Assembly: GCA_903899865.1 (NCBI GenBank) | Contig: CAIUKZ010000490.1 | Location: 1 to 8,601 of the forward strand | DNA length: 8,601 bases | DNA from: an uncultured Bacteroidales bacterium | Lineage (GTDB): Bacteria; Bacteroidota; Bacteroidia; Bacteroidales; Paludibacteraceae | Reading direction: 5' to 3' | In this document: positions 1-4,621 of the stretch, in pieces | Layout of the letters: each line of letters begins with the position of its first letter | Position numbering within the stretch: position 1 is the stretch's first letter | Program-made: the position numbers and the translations under genes | The notes under the pieces: model-generated | The model's input: the letters and a program-made list of their open reading frames with translations, nothing else | Database searches by the model: none | What the model was told of the DNA's origin: nothing

Positions 1-420
1 ATTCCCGACCAGGACACCAACGACCTTACAAAGGCAGTGGAATTTTCAGTAAAAAAAATGTGTAAAAAAATGCTCATACTCGGTGCCGGAGGATTGAGAG
101 AAGACCACGCTTTAGCCAATATCTCTTTGCTACATTTTTATTTGCCGAAATTAGACCATGTCACCATGGTTTCGGATTTTGGCACCTTTACCCCTATTGT
201 ATCTACTACTGATTTTAAGGCTTGGAAAGGACAACAAGTATCCATCTTTTCGATGACCTACGATTGCATTATCTCCACTAAAGGCCTCAAATATCCGATT
301 CAAAGCCGTAAATTGTCCTCGTGGTGGAAAGGCACATTGAACGAAGCTGAAGGGAATGTATTCACTATCGAACTTGAAACCGAAGGCCGAATTATTGTTT
401 ATCAATGCTTTGAACCCTAA
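1..420 (+). CDS. Thiamine pyrophosphokinase, 3' part (5' end outside window)
   Basis: This enzyme transfers pyrophosphate from ATP to thiamine, giving thiamine diphosphate (TPP) in the cytosol; it is the salvage route to the cofactor. The reading frame is open from the first base, so the gene starts upstream and 139 residues are visible. They begin with the family's catalytic motif DQDTNDLTKA, followed by GAGGLREDHALANISLL, the usual G-G-R-x-DH-x-LAN signature. The C-terminal thiamine-binding beta domain shows TKGLKYPI and GTLNEAEGN, where many homologues have GTSNE. A GTG inside the frame at position 37 could be mistaken for a start, but it would cut off the DQDTNDL motif. The next gene follows after 52 bp with no visible terminator, so cotranscription is possible. 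Identity is secure from the motifs; I assign no symbol because several are in use. Confidence 0.93.
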   Translation: MPDQDTNDLTKAVEFSVKKMCKKMLILGAGGLREDHALANISLLHFYLPKLDHVTMVSDFGTFTPIVSTTDFKAWKGQQVSIFSMTYDCIISTKGLKYPIQSRKLSSWWKGTLNEAEGNVFTIELETEGRIIVYQCFEP

Positions 421-472
421 TTCTTAAAAGGGATTCAATAAAGAAGAAGCTGTTATTCATACTTTAAATCCG

Positions 473-1570
473 ATGATTATGACCCGATTTTATCAGCTTT
501 TCATTGCCTTAGTTTGGTGGACATCTTCGTGCTTTGCAACCGATTTCACGTCCATTGATAAGGATGCTAAGTCAGCACCCACTACGCTTCACACTGCTAC
601 CGACATAGCCCATCATCTTAGCCGCAATCTTACATCTGACACAGAAAAGGTAAGAGCATTCTACATTTGGATAGCACACAACATCAAATACGACTATGCA
701 TCTGTTGGTATATCAAAACAATACACCAACACCAACGACCTCGTAGTTGAAGTCCTGGCTCGGCGAACAGGACTTTGTCAGCACTATTCCGAATTGTTTA
801 AGGCCTGCTGCGATGCTGTAGGCATCAAAGCATGGGTTATAAGCGGATATACGCGCGACAGCTTAGGGCACATCGCCACACTCAGTCATGCGTGGAATGC
901 CGTGAAAATAGACGGTCAATACGCCATGCTTGACATCACTTGGTCTGCTGGTTACGCCCAAAATGGTAAATATTACAACCGTTTCCGTGACTTGTACTTT
1001 CTAGTGCCTCCACAGAAGTTTGTACTCACACACCTACCATTCGACCCCATCTGGCAATTTTCCAGCCTTCCCATCACACACTTGGAGGCACAGAAGGGTG
1101 ATTTTAGAAAAGCATTAACGCATTCAAATTTCAACTTTAAAGACAGCATCAATGCATACCTACAGCGGACACCTACTGACAAGCTAGCTCTGGAAATTCA
1201 TCGAATCAAAGAAGCAGGCATCACCAATCCACTGATTGCCAAACATGTGCAACAAGCCGAACGCCACCTAGCCGTGATCCACTCTAACGGCGCCCGCGAA
1301 CAGTTCAATGCAGCCGCCAATACTTTCAAAAAAGGAGCTGATGCATTCAATACATTTGGGTCATTACTCAAAAAACAAAATGGCAAACTGTCAGAAATGA
1401 AAAATGACATGCACCTACTGGACGAAGCTGAACAAACCGTCAAACATTCCATTACCCAATTACGTTCCATTCATGCAGAAAATAAACAAATGCAACAAAA
1501 TATCGATACACTCATCAATAATGCCACCGAATTAATAAAGGCTATTGACGAGATTAGAACGTTTAAATAA
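473..1570 (+). CDS. Secreted transglutaminase-like cysteine protease/transglutaminase domain protein
   Basis: A 365-residue protein with an N-terminal signal peptide (hydrophobic residues about 7-22, plausible cleavage after CFA). It then has a transglutaminase-like core of the papain fold at about residues 55-190. The probable catalytic triad is visible: Cys102 in TGLCQHYSELF, His139 in LSHAWN and Asp154 in MLDITW. The core starts with the characteristic FYIWIAHNIKYDY segment and ends with HLPFDPIWQ, which I know from related Bacteroidota proteins. Residues about 255-365 have no recognised domain; they are rich in Ala, Gln, Lys and Glu and look helical, perhaps coiled coil. Exported members of this superfamily may crosslink or cleave proteins or peptides, but the substrate cannot be told here. 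Cys20 makes a lipoprotein conceivable, but the preceding TSS is not a good lipobox. A second ATG two codons on, at 479, is an equally possible start. The gene ends directly before a repeat-rich spacer. Confidence 0.85.
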   Translation: MIMTRFYQLFIALVWWTSSCFATDFTSIDKDAKSAPTTLHTATDIAHHLSRNLTSDTEKVRAFYIWIAHNIKYDYASVGISKQYTNTNDLVVEVLARRTGLCQHYSELFKACCDAVGIKAWVISGYTRDSLGHIATLSHAWNAVKIDGQYAMLDITWSAGYAQNGKYYNRFRDLYFLVPPQKFVLTHLPFDPIWQFSSLPITHLEAQKGDFRKALTHSNFNFKDSINAYLQRTPTDKLALEIHRIKEAGITNPLIAKHVQQAERHLAVIHSNGAREQFNAAANTFKKGADAFNTFGSLLKKQNGKLSEMKNDMHLLDEAEQTVKHSITQLRSIHAENKQMQQNIDTLINNATELIKAIDEIRTFK

Positions 1571-1579
1571 AAGGCGCTA

Positions 1580-1768
1580 TAACGTTATGGGTGGGTTAAA
1601 ACACTAAAGCCTTCGGCGATATTTACTTCGTGACATTTTGCCTTCGGCGATATTTACTTCGTGATATTTACTTCGTGATATTTGCCTTCGGCGATATTTG
1701 CCTTCGTGATATTTGCCTACGGCGATAGCGACTTTGTGTCTTTGTACCTTTGTGTTCAAAAAATATAT
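1580..1768 (+). repeat. Dispersed repeat, copy 1, with degenerate tandem core
   Basis: The element starts with GGGTGGGTTAAAACACTAAAG. It runs through about eight degenerate tandem units at 1606-1727, which alternate between TTTGCCTTCGGCGATA (16 bp) and TTTACTTCGTGATA (14 bp). It closes with GCGACTTTGTGTCTTTG and then TTCAAAAAATAT. Copy 2 at 4433-4560 has the same order of left flank, core and right flank but fewer and more diverged units. Both copies lie just behind a stop codon on the + strand. The units form only tiny GCC-TTC-GGC hairpins. No transposase or target duplication is visible. The function is unknown. Confidence 0.85.
1745..1752 (+). promoter_or_regulatory. Possible -7 promoter element of the lipoprotein gene
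   Basis: TACCTTTG matches the Bacteroidota -7 consensus TAnnTTTG and lies about 40 bp before the proposed start codon at 1791. No TTG is found at the expected -33 distance, and the element is part of the right flank of repeat copy 1, so it may be fortuitous. Copy 2 of the repeat lacks the TA at the matching place. Confidence 0.3.
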
Positions 1769-1790
1769 AGTCCCAAATAAATACACTCTT

Positions 1791-2096
1791 ATGTTACGTA
1801 CACACCTCCTTTTCTTTTCGTTTTTATCAATTCTTATGATAAGCTGCGACGCCCTTTATACTAAAGACGATTACATACAAGCTTTTAGCGATTTTGTAAA
1901 CGAATCTAGCGAAAAAGCGAACACCTACACCGAAGAAGATTGGAAAAGCGCGGACAAAAAATTTGACCATTACATCAACGCTGATTATCAAAGGTTCAAA
2001 ACGAATCTCAATCCATTAGATGAACGTGCGTTGGCTGAATTACGAAACGCTTATGTCTATCTAAGAGTCAATGCAAAATACAAGAAAACGGAATAA
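1791..2096 (+). CDS. Small putative lipoprotein, DUF6565-like
   Basis: This 101-residue protein begins MLRTHLLFF, followed by a hydrophobic stretch and the lipobox-like sequence LMISC, so Cys19 is the likely lipidated residue and the mature protein is about 83 residues. The start at 1791 is chosen because it places the signal peptide at the N-terminus. The frame stays open upstream to 1713, but that extension would be translated from repeat DNA and would bury the signal sequence. The mature part is charged and helical, with YIQAFSDFVNESSEKANTY, then TEEDWKSADKKFDHY, and a final LRNAYVYLRVNAKYKK. This pattern recalls a Bacteroidales lipoprotein domain of unknown function that I know as DUF6565, an assignment made from memory of the pattern only. 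It is probably anchored in the outer or inner membrane. No function can be stated. Confidence 0.75.
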   Translation: MLRTHLLFFSFLSILMISCDALYTKDDYIQAFSDFVNESSEKANTYTEEDWKSADKKFDHYINADYQRFKTNLNPLDERALAELRNAYVYLRVNAKYKKTE

Positions 2097-2158
2097 GCCC
2101 AAATTAAGCATTTGAAAAATTATTAATCGCTAACGTATTAGTTACCAGGGCTTTTTTT
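2095..2158 (+). terminator. Possible rho-independent terminator after the lipoprotein gene
   Basis: AAGCCC at 2095-2100, overlapping the stop codon, can pair with GGGCTT at 2148-2153, and a run of seven T residues (2152-2158) follows. The 47-nt loop is unusually long for an intrinsic terminator, though it contains a small CTAA/TTAG hairpin that would shorten it. The call rests on the closing stem and the T run only. Confidence 0.35.
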
Positions 2159-2194
2159 CAAAACTCTTGTACTATTTAAACTTTCTATTGTTTA

Positions 2195-2270
2195 ATGCCG
2201 TGGCAATACAAATTATATAGTTTGATGAGACGAAGTCGAAATTGGACTATTTAATTTGTGCCAACGGTAT
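2195..2270. repeat. Long imperfect inverted repeat, possible large hairpin or MITE-like element
   Basis: The arms 2195-2221 and 2246-2270 are complementary over almost their whole length. ATGCCGT-GGCA pairs with TGCCAACGGTAT, and CAAATTATATAGT pairs with ACTATTTAATTTG. The exceptions are a three-base insertion (ATA, 2206-2208), one skipped base, one T-T mismatch and one G-U pair. The 24-nt apex contains a small GAC-GAA-GTC hairpin. No run of T follows, so it is not a typical terminator. As DNA it could be a small mobile palindrome; as RNA, a hairpin of about 76 nt. Confidence 0.7.
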
Positions 2271-2347
2271 AAGAGCGGGATTTTCCCGTATGGAATCATT
2301 CGTACTATTTTTCAAAACTTCTAATGATTAATTCGGGATAAAATTGC

Positions 2348-2355
2348 TACTTTTG
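2348..2355 (+). promoter_or_regulatory. Candidate -7 promoter element for rpiB
   Basis: TACTTTTG followed by TACC fits the Bacteroidota TAnnTTTG element. It would start a transcript near 2362 with a 5' leader of about 128 nt before rpiB. No clear TTG is seen at the -33 position, so the support is moderate. Confidence 0.45.
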
Positions 2356-2409
2356 TACCTGTAACGAGTGCCACAAACAAACTTTGATGCAAGCAGGGAA
2401 TTGAAAATC

Positions 2410-2431
2410 AAGGAGGTTAATGATTAAATAA
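2410..2431 (+). promoter_or_regulatory. Shine-Dalgarno sequence with a three-codon mini-ORF in the rpiB leader
   Basis: AAGGAGG at 2410-2416 is a perfect Shine-Dalgarno sequence three bases before ATG ATT AAA TAA (2420-2431), which encodes Met-Ile-Lys and a stop. No annotated gene in this window has such a ribosome binding site. It may be a leader mini-ORF that affects rpiB translation, or chance. Confidence 0.25.
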
Positions 2432-2447
2432 TACAAATCGGCTCTTA

Positions 2448-2477
2448 AAGTCCCCCATGGCGGAGATTTAGGGGCTT
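2448..2477. repeat. Degenerate REP-like C/G palindrome before rpiB
   Basis: AAGTCCCC (2448-2455) can pair with GGGGCTT (2471-2477) with one bulged T, around a GC-rich middle. The layout AAGTCCCC...ATTTAGGGGCTT resembles the tighter palindrome before thiL at 3352-3382 and a palindrome type I recall from many Bacteroidota genomes. It ends 12 bp before the rpiB start codon. Confidence 0.5.
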
Positions 2478-2489
2478 AAATACAAACAG

Positions 2490-2942
2490 ATGAAACCAAT
2501 TAACGAACAAAAAATTGCCGTATGCAGCGATCATGCTGGATTCGAACTTAAATCAAAAGTTATTGCTTATTTGCAAGCCAAAAACGTGAGTGTATTAAAA
2601 GATTTTGGCACATATAGTCCTGACAGTTGCGATTATGCCGACTATGCACACCCAATGGCAACAGCTGTTGAAAACGGAGAGTTTGATTATGGAATATCAA
2701 TCTGTGGAAGTGGCAATGGCATCACCATGACTCTCAACAAACACCAAAAAATACGTGCTGCTCTCTGCTGGGAAAATGAAATTGTGGCACTAGCTCGCCA
2801 GCACAACAATGCCAATGTGCTTTCACTTCCTGCCCGCTTTATCACCGAACAAGCAGCTTATGAAATGGTGGACACCTTCTTTTCAACCGACTTCGAAGGC
2901 GGTCGCCACCAAACTCGCATTGACAAGATAGGGTGCGTGTAA
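2490..2942 (+). CDS. rpiB: Ribose-5-phosphate isomerase B
   Basis: RpiB interconverts ribulose 5-phosphate and ribose 5-phosphate in the non-oxidative pentose phosphate pathway, in the cytosol. The 150-residue length is normal for the RpiB/LacAB family. Visible motifs are CSDHAGFELK with Asp14-His15 near the N-terminus, CDYADYAHP (47-55) and ICGSGNGI with the catalytic-base Cys72. RQHNNANV contains His105, equivalent to E. coli His99. FEGGRHQTRI near the C-terminus carries phosphate-binding Arg139 and Arg143. Ser74 stands where E. coli RpiB has Thr, a common conservative change. The start is the only ATG that places the SDHAG strand properly, and it is preceded by A-rich sequence without a Shine-Dalgarno motif. 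Some family members act on allose 6-phosphate, but nothing around this gene suggests that. The promoter is probably the TACTTTTG element about 140 bp upstream. Confidence 0.96.
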   Translation: MKPINEQKIAVCSDHAGFELKSKVIAYLQAKNVSVLKDFGTYSPDSCDYADYAHPMATAVENGEFDYGISICGSGNGITMTLNKHQKIRAALCWENEIVALARQHNNANVLSLPARFITEQAAYEMVDTFFSTDFEGGRHQTRIDKIGCV

Positions 2943-3120
2943 TCGGAGTTTTTGTCACAATTTGGGCATTTGCGTAATTCCCATTCAAAATATCACAAGG
3001 GATTGTCCTAAAGCTTCCGATTTATCTGAAGCTACTATGTGAAATTATTGATTGAAAAGATAGAACCTCTAGTTTCAACTATTCTATCTATGTGGTTAAA
3101 TCTTTATTATCAAATAATAC

Positions 3121-3143
3121 ATTCTTTTGTGCCTTTTATGGTT
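3121..3143 (+). repeat. Direct repeat copy a (CTTTTGTGCC type)
   Basis: The 23-bp word ATTCTTTTGTGCCTTTTATG plus GTT recurs at 3248-3270 with one difference (A to G), exactly 127 bp downstream. Its CTTTGTG...GGTTAAAAA character also resembles the right flank of the dispersed repeats at 1731-1768 and 4525-4560, suggesting one degenerate family. Confidence 0.65.
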
Positions 3144-3169
3144 AAAAATTCAGCTACCCACAGAAGTCA

Positions 3170-3187
3170 TTTTGCCGAAAGGCAAAA
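3170..3187. other. Perfect 7-bp hairpin with GAAA tetraloop
   Basis: TTTTGCC (3170-3176) and GGCAAAA (3181-3187) are perfect reverse complements around GAAA, a stable GNRA-type loop if transcribed from the + strand. No T run follows on either strand, so a terminator is unlikely. It lies midway between the two direct repeats and may belong to a larger repeat unit. Confidence 0.45.
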
Positions 3188-3247
3188 AACTATGTTCCTT
3201 CGAAATTCTTGTTTGCATAGTCTGATGTGTTCAATGTGTTACAATAG

Positions 3248-3270
3248 ATTCTTTTGTGCCTTTTGTGGTT
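3248..3270 (+). repeat. Direct repeat copy b (CTTTTGTGCC type)
   Basis: This is the second copy of the 23-bp word found at 3121-3143, identical in 22 of 23 positions. Confidence 0.65.
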
Positions 3271-3351
3271 TATTTTTATTATAACCAAAATATAACTTTT
3301 GACACACAACGGGATTGGAAATCGACGCAGTCTATTATATATTCACAACAA

Positions 3352-3394
3352 CCCCCTCATTCCCCCTTCGGGGGCTAGGGGGCTAATTTTTTTT
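3352..3394 (+). terminator. REP-like palindrome with T-tract abutting thiL (terminator or attenuator)
   Basis: CCCCCT (3352-3357) pairs with AGGGGG (3377-3382). An inner stem CCCCC (3362-3366) pairs with GGGGG (3370-3374) around TTC, and CATT and CT form an internal loop. CTAA and eight T residues (3387-3394) follow, ending four bases before the ATG of thiL. This is the structure of an intrinsic terminator, but it sits in the leader of the gene it precedes. It could lower read-through from rpiB, attenuate thiL or simply be a mobile palindrome that landed there. No competing antiterminator is obvious. Confidence 0.6.
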
Positions 3395-3397
3395 CAA

Positions 3398-4423
3398 ATG
3401 AAACGTACAGAAATAGCCACTTATGGAGAGTTTGGGTTAATCAAACACCTGACTGACAAGTTTAAAATCGAAAATCCCTCTACGCTCAAAGGTGTAGGCG
3501 ATGATGCGGCTGTGTTGGATTATTCCGAAAAACGTGTTTTGGTTACTACTGATTTGCTTTTGGAAGGCATTCATTTTGATTTGGTGTACGTGCCACTTAT
3601 GCACCTCGGATACAGAGCTGCTGTGGTAAATTTTTCGGACATTTATGCCATGAATGGGCATCCGAAACAAATCACTGTATCGCTAGGCATCTCAAAACGA
3701 TTTTCAGTAGAAGATCTGGAGCAGATTTATGCTGGAATTAACCTTGCCTGTGAAAAATACGGTGTTGACCTAATAGGTGGTGATACCTCTGCATCCTTGA
3801 CAGGATTGACTATCAGCATTACCTGCATCGGAGAGGCCGACGCCGATAAAATTGTCTATCGGAATGGAGCCAAAGAGAATGATTTGATATGCGTGACAGG
3901 TGACTTGGGTTCGGCTTACATGGGATTACAACTGCTGGAAAGGGAAAAAATTGCGTTTTCTGGCAACGATGATGTTCAACCCGATTTTGAAGGCAAAGAC
4001 TACATTCTCCAACGCCAACTGAAACCAGAGGCACGTATGGACATCATTAATCTGCTTGCTGAAAAAGGAATTGTCCCTACTGCGATGATGGATATATCAG
4101 ATGGATTATCATCTGAACTTTTCCACATCTGCACTCAAAGCAACATCGGTTGCCGTGTGTATGAGGATAAAATTCCGATTAATTATCAAGCTGCAGTGAT
4201 GGCCGAAGAACTGAACATGAATATTGTCACCGCAGCACTCAACGGTGGTGAGGACTATGAGTTGTTATTTACAGCATCGCTCGAAGACTACGATAAAATC
4301 GTAACCATGGAAGGGATTGCCATCGTAGGTCACGCCACCAAATCAGCATTGGGGCTTCAATTGGTTGGTCGTGAAGGGGAAGAAATTGAACTCAAAGCTC
4401 AGGGGTGGAATTCATTGAAATAA
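3398..4423 (+). CDS. thiL: Thiamine-monophosphate kinase ThiL
   Basis: ThiL phosphorylates thiamine monophosphate with ATP to thiamine diphosphate, the last step of de novo cofactor synthesis, in the cytosol. The 341 residues match the family's usual length and the AIRS/PurM-like fold. Motifs in order are GVGDDAAV (32-39), TTDLLLEGIHF (50-60), NFSDIYAMNGHP (78-89), GGDT (127-130), TGDLG (167-171), DISDGLSSE (232-240) and NGGEDYELLF (282-291). The Asp residues in these motifs bind Mg-ATP and substrate in known ThiL structures. The ATG at 3398 is chosen because MKRTEIATYGEFGLI is the normal N-terminus. An in-frame TTG 99 bp upstream would add a non-homologous segment translated from the C/G palindrome. 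The start follows a T-tract directly, with no Shine-Dalgarno sequence. The repeat at 4433-4560 lies behind the stop codon. Confidence 0.96.
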   Translation: MKRTEIATYGEFGLIKHLTDKFKIENPSTLKGVGDDAAVLDYSEKRVLVTTDLLLEGIHFDLVYVPLMHLGYRAAVVNFSDIYAMNGHPKQITVSLGISKRFSVEDLEQIYAGINLACEKYGVDLIGGDTSASLTGLTISITCIGEADADKIVYRNGAKENDLICVTGDLGSAYMGLQLLEREKIAFSGNDDVQPDFEGKDYILQRQLKPEARMDIINLLAEKGIVPTAMMDISDGLSSELFHICTQSNIGCRVYEDKIPINYQAAVMAEELNMNIVTAALNGGEDYELLFTASLEDYDKIVTMEGIAIVGHATKSALGLQLVGREGEEIELKAQGWNSLK

Positions 4424-4432
4424 CCGATTCTT

Positions 4433-4560
4433 TAACCTTAAGGGTAGGGTAAAAATACTAAAGCTTTGGGCGATACTTACTTAGCTATATTTTACCTACG
4501 GCGATATATACCTTGGCTATAGCGACTTCGTGCCTTTGTGTCTTTGTGTTCAAAAAATAT
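4433..4560 (+). repeat. Dispersed repeat, copy 2, with short degenerate core
   Basis: The left flank GGGTAGGGTAAAAATACTAAAG, the core units (ACCTACGGCGATA and TTGGCTATA types, about four) and the right flank GCGACTTCGTGCCTTTGTG plus TCTTTGTGTTCAAAAAATAT parallel copy 1 at 1580-1768. It begins about 10 bp after the thiL stop codon and fills much of the 198-bp space between the convergent thiL and antiporter genes. That position suits a 3'-end function or a tolerated insertion site. Confidence 0.8.
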
Positions 4561-4621
4561 TTTATCCGACTTCAATCTTCAATTTTAATATTGTAGTTTA
4601 ATTTTCTCCTATGATCTTACC

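Larger units (their letters stand above)
1571..1790. other. Intergenic spacer dominated by a dispersed repeat
   Basis: This non-coding spacer between the transglutaminase-like gene and the small lipoprotein gene consists almost entirely of the repeat described at 1580-1768. An open frame on the - strand (1604-1786) only translates the repeat units, giving a low-complexity Lys/Arg/Tyr/His product, and is not believed. Confidence 0.8.
2097..2489. other. 393-bp non-coding region upstream of rpiB
   Basis: No protein-coding sequence is recognised here. In order it holds the possible terminator, a long imperfect inverted repeat (2195-2270), a small CGGGA-TTT-TCCCG hairpin (2276-2288), a promoter-like TACTTTTG (2348-2355), a Shine-Dalgarno sequence followed by a three-codon frame (2410-2431) and a REP-like C/G palindrome (2448-2477). 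Two short words flank the inverted repeat on both sides: TTTTTCAAAACT at 2154 and 2308, and GTACTATTT at 2169 and 2302. Confidence 0.75.
2943..3397. other. 455-bp non-coding, repeat-rich region before thiL
   Basis: No convincing gene is present. An 81-codon frame from a GTG at 3039 to 3284 is rich in Cys, Phe and Leu, spans both copies of a direct repeat and resembles no protein, so I do not call it. Contents are a small AGCTTC/GAAGCT stem (3012-3033), an 8-bp inverted repeat AGATAGAA/TTCTATCT (3058-3089), two copies of a CTTTTGTGCC repeat (3121-3143 and 3248-3270), a TTTTGCC-GAAA-GGCAAAA hairpin (3170-3187) and the terminator-like palindrome at 3352-3394. No good TAnnTTTG promoter is seen, so thiL may be read through from rpiB. 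Confidence 0.7.

Noticed and set aside
1606..1727. Tandem repeats as a possible CRISPR array
   Set aside because: The units are 14-16 bp, degenerate and directly adjacent without unique spacers, and no cas genes are present.
1604..1786. A 60-codon open frame on the - strand rich in Lys, Arg, Tyr and His
   Set aside because: It is a translation of the tandem repeat units and has no sequence of its own.
1713..1790. N-terminal extension of the small lipoprotein
   Set aside because: It would be encoded by the repeat flank and would place the signal peptide in the interior of the protein.
3170..3187. TTTTGCC-GAAA-GGCAAAA hairpin as a terminator
   Set aside because: No T run follows on either strand and it is far from any gene end.
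3039..3284. An 81-codon open frame starting with GTG
   Set aside because: It spans two copies of an intergenic repeat, has biased Cys/Phe/Leu composition and resembles no protein family.
3299..3397. N-terminal extension of ThiL from a TTG codon
   Set aside because: The added residues are translated from the C/G palindrome and T-tract; the ATG at 3398 gives the normal family N-terminus.
2943..3397. TPP riboswitch before thiL
   Set aside because: No CTGAGA-type core or matching helices are visible in this spacer or in front of other genes here.
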